Positions 43,224 through 51,847 of a stretch of DNA of 64,000 nucleotides are shown in pieces. Origin of the DNA: Chryseobacterium echinoideorum (lineage in GTDB: Bacteria > Bacteroidota > Bacteroidia > Flavobacteriales > Weeksellaceae); the NCBI RefSeq assembly GCF_007474535.1, contig NZ_VKNW01000011.1:87474-151473 (forward strand), written 5' to 3'. The notes beneath the pieces are model-generated. The model worked only from the letters and a program-made list of their open reading frames with translations, was not told the origin of the DNA and ran no database searches. How positions within the stretch are numbered: position 1 is the stretch's first letter; every line of letters begins with the position of its first letter. The position numbers and the translations under genes are program-made.

Positions 43224-44174
43224 ATGAGAAAACTATATGCTATCGTATGTTTAGCTCTTTTGTCGAATGCATACAAAGCACAAGAATCATTACCATACTA
43301 TCAGCAATATCTTTTGGATGGTGAGTTCCTGTTCAACCCTGCACAATACGGTAAAACGGACTATGTACAGCTTAATCTAAACTATCAACAGCAATTTTCA
43401 AAATTCAGCGAATCTCCTAACGTACAGTCAGTGGGGATCAACGCTAATATTTTTGACAGAGTTGGAGCGGGTATTTCCGTTTTTAGAGACAGCAATGGTC
43501 CTATTTCTGCAGGAGGTATCACAGCAGGAGCTTCTTACTTTATTCCACTAAGCAGTGAAGGAGAGAGAAAAGATCAGTTTTCTTTTGGTACAAGTGTTAA
43601 TTTTTACAATATGAATTTTGATTATTCTAAAATTAATACAGAAGACGGTTATGATCCTTTACTACAGGGTAACGAAAGTAACATCTTCATGGTATATGCT
43701 AACTTCGGTTTAGCTGCTACGTACAGAGGAATCTTCGGTGGAGTATCGGTAAATGATATCGCTTTAAGTAACGACGAATCTATTGTAAATAATTATGAGC
43801 CTTCACCAATCAAATTCTTTTTAAATTTAGGGTACGACTGGAAGCTTGCAGATAATATCGCACTTACACCTTCTGTTTTGGTAAATTTGAATACCAACTC
43901 TACAAGAATGACAGATTTCAACCTGATGGCAACTTTCTCAAATGACATCAATGCATTCTCTATCGGAGCGAGCTACAGAGCTGTTCAGAACAGATTTGAT
44001 AATCAGCAATTGAGTATTTCACCAATCGTAAAAGTTAGATTCAACAAATTCATGGTGGGAGCAACTTATAACCTTGGAATGTCTGATATCCAGACTTACG
44101 GTGGAAACAGCTTCATGATCGGTCTTGGCTACAATTTCGATAACTTTATCAATCATAGAGGATTTAGATACTAA
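43224..44174 (+). CDS. PorP/SprF family type IX secretion-associated outer-membrane protein
   Basis: 316 residues from the ATG at 43224, which gives a normal signal peptide (MRKLYAIVCLALLSNAYKAQ). The mature part begins SLPYYQQYLLDGEFLFNPA, the PorP/SprF hallmark, followed by alternating strands of a beta-barrel and a C-terminal GLGYNFDNF. PorP/SprF proteins assist T9SS, often with a partner that carries a type B sorting domain; no such partner is adjacent. Codon use suggests high expression. Confidence 0.9.
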   Translation: MRKLYAIVCLALLSNAYKAQESLPYYQQYLLDGEFLFNPAQYGKTDYVQLNLNYQQQFSKFSESPNVQSVGINANIFDRVGAGISVFRDSNGPISAGGITAGASYFIPLSSEGERKDQFSFGTSVNFYNMNFDYSKINTEDGYDPLLQGNESNIFMVYANFGLAATYRGIFGGVSVNDIALSNDESIVNNYEPSPIKFFLNLGYDWKLADNIALTPSVLVNLNTNSTRMTDFNLMATFSNDINAFSIGASYRAVQNRFDNQQLSISPIVKVRFNKFMVGATYNLGMSDIQTYGGNSFMIGLGYNFDNFINHRGFRY

Positions 44175-44199
44175 TATCAATTTAATTTGAATAAATTTG

Positions 44200-44227
44200 A
44201 GCTCTGAATTTTTTCGGAGCTTTTTTT
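44200..44227 (+). terminator. Terminator directly before the hemW start codon
   Basis: AGCTCTGAA (44200-44208), TTTT loop and TTCGGAGCT (44213-44221) pair with one T-G; seven T follow and touch the ATG of hemW at 44228. Confidence 0.85.
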
Positions 44228-45352
44228 ATGATTTACATTCACATTCCCTTTTGCAAACAGAAATGCAGCTACTGCAATTTCCATTTTTCAACATCTTTAC
44301 AGTTTAAAGATGAAATGATTGCTGCGATAAAGAATGAAATAAGGCTTCGAAAAGATGAACTCCAAAATAAAAGCCTGAAGTCACTGTATTTTGGAGGCGG
44401 AACCCCTTCAATTCTTTCAGCTGATGAAATTAATTCTTTAATTGATGAAGTTTTAAAATATTTCAACTTTGATAAAGATATAGAAGTAACACTGGAAGCA
44501 AATCCAGATGATTTAAACAAAAACTTCTTAAAAGCATTATCAGAATCACCGATAAATCGTTTTTCTATAGGAACTCAAAGTTTTTTTGAAGAAGATCTGA
44601 AACTTATGAACCGGGCTCATAGTGCTTCAGAAGCAGAGAGTTCAATCAAAAGAGCTCAGGATTTTGGATTTGAAAATTTGAGTATTGATTTGATTTATGG
44701 TTCACCAACTTCCAACTTAGAAATTTGGAAGCGAAATCTAAGCAAAACCCTCTCACTGGAAATTCCTCATATTTCTTCTTATGCCTTGACCGTAGAGCCC
44801 AAGACAGCTTTGGAAAACTGGGTTGCAAAAGGAAAAATTGCTACTCCAAAAGAGGAAGAGCAGAATCTCGAATTTTATTACATGAAAGATTTTCTGAAAG
44901 AAAATGGTTTTGAGCATTATGAAGTTTCCAACTTTGCCAAACCTGGTTTTCATTCAAAACATAATTCTGCGTATTGGAAGTATCAGGAATATCTTGGAAT
45001 TGGTCCTTCGGCGCATTCATACAACGGAAACAATATCAGAAGCTGGAATATCGCCAATAATCAACAATATAGTAAAAAGCTAAATTCCGGTATTCTGGCT
45101 GTAGAAACTGAAACCCTTTCTCAGCAGGATCAGTTTAATGAAATGATCATGATCGGTCTTAGAACGACTTGGGGAGTAAATATCCATCATTTGAAACAAA
45201 AATTTTCTAATGATATATTATATCATTTTCATAAAGAAATTCAAGACAAATTAGCCGAAGGAGTTCTGAAAATTGAAGATGATCATCTTAAAATTCCTGA
45301 AAAGCATTGGTTTATGGCAGACGGAATTGCTTCGGATTTGTTTATCGTTTAG
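44228..45352 (+). CDS. hemW: Radical SAM heme chaperone HemW
   Basis: 374 residues. The radical-SAM cysteines are in FCKQKCSYCNFHFS (CxxxCxxC), directly after the MIYIHIP start that is typical of HemW. SLYFGGGTPS and the C-terminal HemW domain (LGIGPSAHSYNGN) are present. The extra phenylalanine after the third Cys (CNFHFS) fits HemW, not HemN. HemW delivers haem to membrane proteins. The start codon follows a terminator T-run without any ribosome-binding site. Confidence 0.93.
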   Translation: MIYIHIPFCKQKCSYCNFHFSTSLQFKDEMIAAIKNEIRLRKDELQNKSLKSLYFGGGTPSILSADEINSLIDEVLKYFNFDKDIEVTLEANPDDLNKNFLKALSESPINRFSIGTQSFFEEDLKLMNRAHSASEAESSIKRAQDFGFENLSIDLIYGSPTSNLEIWKRNLSKTLSLEIPHISSYALTVEPKTALENWVAKGKIATPKEEEQNLEFYYMKDFLKENGFEHYEVSNFAKPGFHSKHNSAYWKYQEYLGIGPSAHSYNGNNIRSWNIANNQQYSKKLNSGILAVETETLSQQDQFNEMIMIGLRTTWGVNIHHLKQKFSNDILYHFHKEIQDKLAEGVLKIEDDHLKIPEKHWFMADGIASDLFIV

Positions 45353-45433
45353 TCTGAAATCCTGAAACCCCAATCTGGAAAACGGTATTTGAAAAACTTG
45401 CGACATCCATCTTCCTGCATCCAACAAATTGTT

Positions 45434-45441
45434 TATTTTTG
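45434..45441 (+). promoter_or_regulatory. Candidate murI promoter core
   Basis: TATTTTTG, 20 nt before the TTG start at 45462. Confidence 0.45.
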
Positions 45442-45461
45442 TATAAAATTTCAGTTCAGTT

Positions 45462-46292
45462 TTGAAAAATAAAAAGCCGGATTATTCGCATCTCTCACCT
45501 GATCAGCCTATCGGAATTTTCGACAGCGGAGTGGGAGGGCTTACTGTAGCCAAAGAAATCAGGAGATTACTCCCCAATGAAAATCTTATCTATTTTGGCG
45601 ATACCAAACACCTGCCTTATGGTGAAAAGTCCAAAGAAGCAATTATAGGATATTCTACGAAAATTTCTAATTTCCTTTTAGAACAAAATTGCAAAGCGAT
45701 AGTAATTGCCTGTAATACGGCTACAGCAAATGCTTTGAATGAAGTAATGGATTCTGTACAGGGAAAAGTTCCGGTGATTGACGTAATTAATCCGGTTGCT
45801 GAAAAAGTTTCGTACGAAATCCACAATAACGTAGGGGTGATTGCTACCAAAGCAACTGTAAATTCCGGACTTTACAAAAAATCAATACGGAAACACAACA
45901 AATTTATCAAAGTTGATGAGCTGGCAACTCCGCTTTTGGTTCCTGCTATTGAGGAAGGGTTTAAAAATCATCCCATCACTCATGCAATTATTTATAATTA
46001 TCTCAGCAACAGCAAACTGAAAAATATTGAAACATTAATTTTAGGGTGTACACATTATCCCTTATTGATTGATGAAATCAAACAGTATTATGGCAATCGT
46101 GTCCGTGTTATAGATTCACCTAATATTGTTGCCAATCAGCTAAAGATTATTTTAGATAAATATCATTTGCTGAACGAAAACAATGCTAAGCCAACTTATC
46201 AGTTTTATCTTTCAGATATCACCAAAAATTTTGAAAAAATTTCTAAGAAGTTCTTTGGAAAAACAATAGATCTAGAACTTCGGGTATTATAA
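45462..46292 (+). CDS. murI: Glutamate racemase
   Basis: 276 residues, starting at a TTG codon; there is no in-frame ATG before the conserved GIFDSGVGGLTVAKEI, and the promoter core 20 nt upstream fits the TTG. The two catalytic cysteines are in IVIACNTATANAL and LILGCTHYPLL. It provides D-glutamate for peptidoglycan. It converges with rsmD; a bidirectional hairpin lies between them. Confidence 0.94.
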   Translation: MKNKKPDYSHLSPDQPIGIFDSGVGGLTVAKEIRRLLPNENLIYFGDTKHLPYGEKSKEAIIGYSTKISNFLLEQNCKAIVIACNTATANALNEVMDSVQGKVPVIDVINPVAEKVSYEIHNNVGVIATKATVNSGLYKKSIRKHNKFIKVDELATPLLVPAIEEGFKNHPITHAIIYNYLSNSKLKNIETLILGCTHYPLLIDEIKQYYGNRVRVIDSPNIVANQLKIILDKYHLLNENNAKPTYQFYLSDITKNFEKISKKFFGKTIDLELRVL

Positions 46293-46298
46293 ATAATA

Positions 46299-46327
46299 AA
46301 AGACTCATTTTCAGAGTCTTTTTTGCT
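46299..46327. terminator. Bidirectional terminator between murI and rsmD
   Basis: AAAAGACTC (46299-46307) and GAGTCTTTT (46315-46323), a 9-bp stem with T residues to the right and A residues to the left. Confidence 0.8.
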
Positions 46328-46909
46328 TTATTCAAGTTGGATGTCTGTGCTTTCTTCAGGATTAGGTTCATAGAAACTGAAACTCACATTACCGTATTTT
46401 CTTGTAGATTTAAAATTCGGATGATCCAGTTTTAATCTGCTTTGGTGTTCTACAATCAGGATTCCGTTCGGTTTCAGGTATTTATTATTCAAAACTAACG
46501 AAATCAATTCCTGATATTTCTTTTCGTCCGTTTCAAAAGGAGCATCGGCAAAAACAATCTCATAAGATTTTTTATTACGGAATTTTTTGAGCCAGTCATA
46601 CACATCTCCACGTTGGGTACTAATCTGTAAGCTCATATCTAATTCTGCCGCTGTAGAATTGATGAATGATGTATGTTTGGGATTCATTTCCACAGAGGTC
46701 ACATCCTGACAACCTCTGGAAGCAAACTCCAAGCTTATAGAACCGATTCCTGCAAATAAATCAAGTACGGAAATCGACTGCATATCATACGTGTTTTCCA
46801 AAATACTGAATAATGCTTCTTTCGCAAAATCCGTTGTCGGTCTTACATCAAAGTGTTTTGGGGCGGCTATTTTTTTGGCTTTCCATCTGCCGGAGATTAT
46901 TCTGTACAT
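46328..46909 (-). CDS. rsmD: RsmD family 16S rRNA guanine-N2 methyltransferase
   Basis: 193 residues. MYRIISGRWKAKKI and VRPTTDFAKEALFSIL are the RsmD N-terminal signature, and VLDLFAGIGSISLEFASRG the SAM loop. The catalytic motif IV, normally (D/N)PP(Y/F), reads DAPF here (EIVFADAPFE), so the first proline is changed to alanine. Clear otherwise. It methylates G966 of 16S rRNA in E. coli. It is followed upstream by the DUF3822 gene, 65 bp away. Confidence 0.88.
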   Translation of the reverse strand: MYRIISGRWKAKKIAAPKHFDVRPTTDFAKEALFSILENTYDMQSISVLDLFAGIGSISLEFASRGCQDVTSVEMNPKHTSFINSTAAELDMSLQISTQRGDVYDWLKKFRNKKSYEIVFADAPFETDEKKYQELISLVLNNKYLKPNGILIVEHQSRLKLDHPNFKSTRKYGNVSFSFYEPNPEESTDIQLE

Positions 46910-46974
46910 TTTTTAGATTTTAGAGGTTGGTAGCAGGTTGCAGTAGAACTAATTCTAAAACAGCATCCAACAAC

Positions 46975-47691
46975 CTAATTAAGGATGAAATTCTTATTCG
47001 GAATATTATCAAAAACAATCTTTATATTCTTCACAAACTTCTGAAGCTCTGAGATAAATGTTTCATTTTCCGTAGTCTCACCATACACATAAAATTGAGT
47101 CTCATTGATTCCGAAGCCGATTTTGCTTAATGTAAACATCACAAAATAAAGAAAATCTACTTCCGAATTTACATCCAGATTGTTGTATAAAATCACTTTC
47201 TTGCTATCAATGGCAAAAAACTCACACTGATTATGATAAAGATTGATGTGAATTTCCTTTTTATTCTTATGATGAATAGAATTTAAAAACTTTTCTCCTG
47301 AAAAATTAAACTTCACAGGGATTGAAAGATCTTTAATTTTATGATAAAAATCTTTGGGAAAAGTATAATAAAACTGAACTTTGAACTTTTTATTCACAGA
47401 AAGCATCAGTTCTTCATTTTCCTTATCAACGGGAGCGTTGTATGCAATCAGGTCATATCCGGATTCATGGTCGTTAAAACCTTCAGGCATCAATGTAAAA
47501 TGATTCAGTGCAGAAATGACGGAAATCTCATCATATCTCTGTTTTAGTAAAACTTCTTCCAGTTTACCGGAAATAAAATTTTCGGGAGATTCTTCGTTGA
47601 CGAAAAAAGATTTTTCCTCCAGAATGCTTTTATTTTTAGCAATCTGGTAAATCAATCCGTCTTTTGTAAAAAGTAAATGTAGTACGTTCAT
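46975..47691 (-). CDS. DUF3822 family protein
   Basis: 238 residues, an ASKHA-like (actin/hexokinase-type) pattern typical of DUF3822, found beside rsmD in many Bacteroidota. Visible segments: EIHINLYHNQCEFFAIDSK and QFYVYGETTENETFISEL. The function is unknown. It follows the Smr-domain gene by 18 bp and precedes rsmD, so the three are probably co-transcribed. Confidence 0.82.
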   Translation of the reverse strand: MNVLHLLFTKDGLIYQIAKNKSILEEKSFFVNEESPENFISGKLEEVLLKQRYDEISVISALNHFTLMPEGFNDHESGYDLIAYNAPVDKENEELMLSVNKKFKVQFYYTFPKDFYHKIKDLSIPVKFNFSGEKFLNSIHHKNKKEIHINLYHNQCEFFAIDSKKVILYNNLDVNSEVDFLYFVMFTLSKIGFGINETQFYVYGETTENETFISELQKFVKNIKIVFDNIPNKNFILN

Positions 47692-47709
47692 ATTGCAATT
47701 GATGCAAAT

Positions 47710-48204
47710 TTAGTGAAATTCTACCATTATTGCCCCCGATTGATGATGCAGAATCTCTTTATTGTAAAAATCCAGACTGGTCTGGCTTTCAAGAACGTCC
47801 CACACCATTTTCTGCAAGACACCGTCACCGATTCCGTGTACAATTTCCAGTCTTTTCAAATGATTTTTCCGGCAGAAATTAATGGTTTCAATTAATTTTT
47901 CTTTCTGAATGAAAAGTCTCTCAAAACTGTCATAATCATTGGGGTTTTTAACCAGATTATGGAAGTGCAGATCAAGAATTAATGGATTTTTGTCATGCTT
48001 TTTAGAAATCACTTTTCTTGGTTCAGCTTTTCTTACGACTTCTATGTTTTCGTAGATAGAAGCATTTTTCGGCACCAGTTTTTCTTTCGGATATTGATAG
48101 GTGAAACCATATTCGTCTTTAAAAGTCACTATATTTCCATTCACGGAAGTAATGATTCCGCTCAAATCTTCATCCAATACAGATATTTGATCTCCAATTC
48201 TCAC
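47710..48204 (-). CDS. Smr-domain protein
   Basis: 164 residues, starting at GTG. The N-terminal half is a small beta domain (IGDQISVLDEDLSGIITSV, KOW/SH3-like). The Smr domain follows with DLHFHNL (the DxH motif) and EIVHGIGDGVLQKMV (HGxGxG type). Smr domains are endonucleases linked to MutS2 or to ribosome quality control; the stand-alone form is common in Bacteroidota. It starts 19 bp after a structured repeat element. Confidence 0.88.
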   Translation of the reverse strand: MRIGDQISVLDEDLSGIITSVNGNIVTFKDEYGFTYQYPKEKLVPKNASIYENIEVVRKAEPRKVISKKHDKNPLILDLHFHNLVKNPNDYDSFERLFIQKEKLIETINFCRKNHLKRLEIVHGIGDGVLQKMVWDVLESQTSLDFYNKEILHHQSGAIMVEFH

Positions 48205-48222
48205 ACGATAATTTTTTTTTAG

Positions 48223-48308
48223 AAGCCGGGAACCTGCTTTCCGCTCATACTCCTCACTCCAAGCTTTTTCCTTCGCTTGTTGTGGGGTAACCGCTGCAAT
48301 CAGGGCTA
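48223..48308 (-). repeat. Structured intergenic element (AGCCC...GGCT type)
   Basis: On the minus strand the 86-bp segment starts TAGCCCTGATTGCAGCGG and ends GAGCGGAAAGCAGGTTCCC then GGCTT. AGCC and GGCT at the ends can pair, and the two CAGCGG/GAGCGG boxes frame a central, purine-rich arm. From memory, elements with this layout are widespread between genes of Flavobacteriia; I cannot confirm this here. It lies between the phosphoesterase and Smr genes and contains no coding frame. Confidence 0.55.
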
Positions 48309-48345
48309 ATTTTATCCTGACAAATTATATTACATCAATAATTAT

Positions 48346-48843
48346 TTAAACCTTCATTCCGAGTTCAATAATAGCCAGATCTTTTATTTCTTCGCCGTCA
48401 ATCACAAACTGCATCATGGTTCTCATTTTATGCCATCCTTGTTTTCCACAGGCTCCTGGATTGAGATGCAGTAATTTGTTTTTATCATCATACATCGCTT
48501 TTAAAATATGAGAATGTCCGGAAATAAATAATCTTGGAGCACTTTCCGATAGTTCTTTTTGAGCTAAAGGAGAATATTTTCCTGGGTAACCACCGATATG
48601 AATCATCATAACTTCCGTATTTTCACACATAAATCGGTTCACTTCAGGAAATTCAGAACGGATTTTTGCGCCGTCAATATTTCCGTAAACACCTCTTAAA
48701 GGTTTTATTTTCTCAAGCTGCTCAATGATTTCGAAACTGCCAAAATCGCCGCAATGCCAAATTTCATCAGCTTGCTGCGCATATTCTAAAATTCTGTCAT
48801 CAATATAAGAATGAGAATCGGAAAGGAGAAGGATTTTGGTCAT
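48346..48843 (-). CDS. YfcE/MJ0936-type metallophosphoesterase
   Basis: 165 residues from the ATG at 48843, which places KILLLSDSHSYID at the N-terminus as usual; an upstream ATG at 48864 is less likely. Metal ligands are visible: D and H in SDSHS, D in HCGDF, N in YGNIDG, H in MMIHIGG, and H in GHSHI. These enzymes hydrolyse phosphodiesters; the natural substrate is unknown. Confidence 0.92.
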   Translation of the reverse strand: MTKILLLSDSHSYIDDRILEYAQQADEIWHCGDFGSFEIIEQLEKIKPLRGVYGNIDGAKIRSEFPEVNRFMCENTEVMMIHIGGYPGKYSPLAQKELSESAPRLFISGHSHILKAMYDDKNKLLHLNPGACGKQGWHKMRTMMQFVIDGEEIKDLAIIELGMKV

Positions 48844-49016
48844 TTTCAATTTTTTATACAGCAAAAGTTACAGAAGAATAGTTGGATAGCATTTCAAAAG
48901 ATTACAAGATCATTCACTTGGTTTTTGTGAACTTTGAAACCTTACAACAAACAAAATCTTTTGATTCTTTTGCGGTTTAAACAAGTCACAAATTTACTCA
49001 ATAATCCCGAATTGAT

Positions 49017-49024
49017 TAACTTTG
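49017..49024 (+). promoter_or_regulatory. Candidate promoter core of the serine hydrolase gene
   Basis: TAACTTTG, a TAnnTTTG match 17 nt before the ATG at 49042; it lies inside the longer upstream frame, which supports the short start. Confidence 0.45.
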
Positions 49025-49041
49025 GAAAAATTAAAAAAACA

Positions 49042-50583
49042 ATGAAGCAAAATTTCTCTTTCTTCTTTCTTCTTTTATCTCTTATCTGTTTTGGGCAGGT
49101 TGAAGAAAAAAAACTGGACGAACTTATTCAGAATACCTTAAAAACTTTCGATGTTCCGGGAATGTCGGTTGGGATCATCAAAGATGGTAAAATTATATAT
49201 TCTAAAGGTTTCGGAGTTCGTTCTTTAACAAACAGACAGCCGATGGATGATAATACTCTGGTGGGAATTGCTTCTAATTCAAAAGGTTTTACCTGTGTTG
49301 CTTTAGCAATTTTAGCTGATGAAGGAAAGCTGAATTGGGATGACAAAGTTTCAAAATATATTCCTGAATTTCAGATGTATGATCCGTATGTTTCACAAAA
49401 TGTTACCATCAAAGATTTGGTTACTCATAGAGCAGGATTAGGTTTAGGACAGGGAGATTTGATGTTTTTTCCGGAAGGCGGAAGTTTGACGTTAAATGAT
49501 ATTGTACATAATGTGAGATATTTAAAGCCTGAAAATCCTTTCAGAACGACTTTAGATTACAACAATATTATGTTTATTGTAGCCGGAGAAGTAATTACCA
49601 GAATTTCCGGATTAAGCTGGGCGGAATTTATTGAGCAAAAAATAATGAAACCTGTCGGCATGACATCAAGCTTTGGTAGCTACAATAGAGCAAAATCAGT
49701 TGTCAACAAAATTGATGCACACGCTCCGGTAGATGGAAAAGCGATTGCCGTTCCTCATGATTGGAATGAGACAGCTAATGCAGCAGGAGGAATTATGAGC
49801 AACATCAAAGACATGACAACATGGGCAGAATGCCTTCTGAATAATTTTACAACAAAAGAAGGCAAAAAACTAGTTTCAGATAAAAATATTCAGCAGCTTT
49901 GGAGTCTGCAGATTCCAAGTGGAGTTGCAATGAAAAATCCTTATGACACAAGTTTCTATGGATATGGTTTAGGCTGGTTCTTAAGTGATGTAAAAGGGCA
50001 TAAGCAAATTCAGCATACAGGCGGACTGATCGGAACTGTAACACAGTTTACGTTGATTCCGGATATGAAACTGGGAATTGTTGTTTTAACGAACCAGCAA
50101 TCAGGAGCGGCTTTCAACACAATTACGAACACAGTGAAAGATTCTTATCTTGGAGTTGCTGATAGAAACTGGCTAAAAACTTATAGTGAAAGAATGAAAA
50201 AAATGGAGGAAGAGTTTAATAAGCAGAAAAAAGAAGCATTTGCCAAATCTGACGCATTCAGAAAAGAGAAGCATCTTCATCCAAAACCGGAACAGTTTGC
50301 AGGAACTTATAACGACCAATGGTTTGGTGATGTAGAAATTTCTCAAACAGGAAATACTTACAGGATTTTTTGTAAAAACTCACCGAGATTAAAAGGTGAA
50401 CTGCTACCTTTCTCAACCAATACCTTTCTCATCAAGTGGGATGACAGAAGTTATGATGCTGATGCTTATCTGATTTTTAATTATAATGAAAATGGTAAAG
50501 CCGAATCAGTAAAAATGAAAGCGATTTCTGATATTACAGATTTCAGTTTTGATTTTGATGATCTGGATTTGAAGAAGAAATAG
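49042..50583 (+). CDS. Secreted class C beta-lactamase-like serine hydrolase
   Basis: 513 residues from the ATG at 49042, which gives a clean signal peptide (MKQNFSFFFLLLSLICFGQ); the frame is open to an ATG at 48934, but that puts 36 extra residues before it. The SxxK active site is SNSK (IASNSKGFT), the YxN motif is YNN (LDYNNIMFIVAGEV), and HTGG (QHTGGLIG) is the third box. The C-terminal 100 residues look like a DUF3471-type sandwich (PEQFAGTYNDQWFGDVEI). The family includes esterases and D-aminopeptidases; it need not be a resistance enzyme. Confidence 0.9.
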   Translation: MKQNFSFFFLLLSLICFGQVEEKKLDELIQNTLKTFDVPGMSVGIIKDGKIIYSKGFGVRSLTNRQPMDDNTLVGIASNSKGFTCVALAILADEGKLNWDDKVSKYIPEFQMYDPYVSQNVTIKDLVTHRAGLGLGQGDLMFFPEGGSLTLNDIVHNVRYLKPENPFRTTLDYNNIMFIVAGEVITRISGLSWAEFIEQKIMKPVGMTSSFGSYNRAKSVVNKIDAHAPVDGKAIAVPHDWNETANAAGGIMSNIKDMTTWAECLLNNFTTKEGKKLVSDKNIQQLWSLQIPSGVAMKNPYDTSFYGYGLGWFLSDVKGHKQIQHTGGLIGTVTQFTLIPDMKLGIVVLTNQQSGAAFNTITNTVKDSYLGVADRNWLKTYSERMKKMEEEFNKQKKEAFAKSDAFRKEKHLHPKPEQFAGTYNDQWFGDVEISQTGNTYRIFCKNSPRLKGELLPFSTNTFLIKWDDRSYDADAYLIFNYNENGKAESVKMKAISDITDFSFDFDDLDLKKK

Positions 50584-50606
50584 TTTTTATAATATTTGTC
50601 AATAGA

Positions 50607-50632
50607 AAACGGGCTGTAGTCCGTTTTTTTGT
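50607..50632 (+). terminator. Terminator after the serine hydrolase gene
   Basis: AAACGG (50607-50612), loop and CCGTTT (50621-50626), then TTTTTG. Confidence 0.7.
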
Positions 50633-50685
50633 TTGTATTAAATTGACTTTAGCTTGAAATTAATTTTAGATTTGAAAGTGTTTAA

Positions 50686-50745
50686 CCACCCCGTCAAAAA
50701 TTCTGTCGAATTTTCGCCACCCCTCCAAAGGAGGGGAATTTTTTC
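50686..50745. repeat. Double-hairpin intergenic element (CACCCC...AAGGAGGGG)
   Basis: Two hairpins in tandem: AAAATTC-tgtc-GAATTTT (50697-50714) and CCCCTCC-aaa-GGAGGGG (50720-50736), followed by AATTTTTT. The segment looks like a mobile or repeated intergenic unit and may also stop transcription on the plus strand. It abuts the stop of the convergent phosphatase gene at 50747. Confidence 0.6.
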
Positions 50746-50746
50746 G

Positions 50747-51229
50747 TTAAACTTTTATTTTCCCCGGTTCGTAGAAGAAAAGCAGTTTTTTTTTAGCCCC
50801 TTCAAATTGTGACCATGAATCGCAGCTGATCTCAAAACCGGCAACTCCGCAGGTAGGGAAATGAAAAATATCCTCAGAAATGGAATTGGCAAAATTAGAA
50901 ATTCCGTTATTGTGAGAGAATAGAGCAACAGAATTCAGACTGTCATCAAGATCATAAATGACAGAGAGAAAATTATTTTCAGAAGGATGATACAGCTTAT
51001 CATTAGTGGCTGAGTCAAGATGATAAGTCTCATTAAAAATTTTACAAGTATGTAAGGCTCTTACAGCAGGGCTGGAAATCAGATAATCTATATCAATGCT
51101 GTTGTTTTTTAGAAATTTAGACATTTTTAAAGCATCGTGCAAACCTTTATCCGCTAAAGGTCTGTCAAAATCATCAGTTTCTTCCGGCCAGTCGCTTTTC
51201 GCATGTCTTACGAGTATAAGTTTTTTCAT
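50747..51229 (-). CDS. SixA-like histidine phosphatase
   Basis: 160 residues of the phosphoglycerate-mutase fold. The RHG box is LVRHAKSDWPE, with the catalytic His and Arg; the second His is in VALFSHNNGISNF. SixA proteins dephosphorylate His-phosphorylated partners such as HPt domains or PTS NPr; the target here is unknown. It is transcribed alone, convergent with the serine hydrolase gene. Confidence 0.88.
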   Translation of the reverse strand: MKKLILVRHAKSDWPEETDDFDRPLADKGLHDALKMSKFLKNNSIDIDYLISSPAVRALHTCKIFNETYHLDSATNDKLYHPSENNFLSVIYDLDDSLNSVALFSHNNGISNFANSISEDIFHFPTCGVAGFEISCDSWSQFEGAKKKLLFFYEPGKIKV

Positions 51230-51415
51230 ATATAGTTTTTTATTGTTTATTTGCCATAGGATTTTGCTTTGGTTTCTGTTGCTGATGACTCACGTGCAGC
51301 TATGGCAATTTTATAGCATTGATTTTGAGAAACATAAAATTAAAGAAAAATTAATTAATAAAAAATATGATTTCATAAAAAAAACTGTGTAATAAATAAA
51401 ATCAGTAAATTTTAT

Positions 51416-51423
51416 TAAATTTG
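51416..51423 (+). promoter_or_regulatory. Candidate ruvX promoter core
   Basis: TAAATTTG only 7 nt before the ATG at 51431, which would put the transcription start at or beside the start codon. Confidence 0.45.
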
Positions 51424-51430
51424 CAGACTT

Positions 51431-51847
51431 ATGGGACAAATCCTTGCGATTGATTACGGAAAAGCCCGTTGCGGCGTTGCGGCAACAGATGATTTGCAAA
51501 TTATTGCAAGCGGACTTGATACCGTAGAAACCAAGTTTTTAATGGAATTTTTTACAGAATATTTCAGTAAAAATAAAGTAGAAACTATCGTGGTAGGACT
51601 TCCCGTAGATTTGAAAGGTCAGCTTTCTGAAGTAGAAAAGGATATTTTAAGCTTTATTGAAAAATTTAAAACAGAATATCCTCATATTGAAGTAGAAAGA
51701 TTCGATGAGCGTTTTACTTCAAAAATGGCATCGTTTTTTATATCCCAAAGCGGGAAAAGTAAAAAGCAGAGACAACAGAAAGGTTTGATAGACAAAGTAA
51801 GCGCAACGATTATATTGCAGAATTTTTTAGAACAGAAAACAAGATGA
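51431..51847 (+). CDS. ruvX: Holliday junction resolvase-like / pre-16S rRNA nuclease (YqgF)
   Basis: 138 residues with the RNase H-like YqgF fold: ILAIDYGKARCGVA (first Asp), VVGLPVDLKGQ, and RFDERFTSKMA. The C-terminal DKVSATIILQNFLE holds the last Asp. The family processes the 5' end of 16S rRNA and has been called RuvX. It overlaps def by 4 bp (ATGA). Confidence 0.92.
   Translation: MGQILAIDYGKARCGVAATDDLQIIASGLDTVETKFLMEFFTEYFSKNKVETIVVGLPVDLKGQLSEVEKDILSFIEKFKTEYPHIEVERFDERFTSKMASFFISQSGKSKKQRQQKGLIDKVSATIILQNFLEQKTR

Noticed and set aside
48934..49041. 36-residue N-terminal extension of the serine hydrolase
   Set aside because: The promoter core TAACTTTG lies inside it and the signal peptide begins at 49042.
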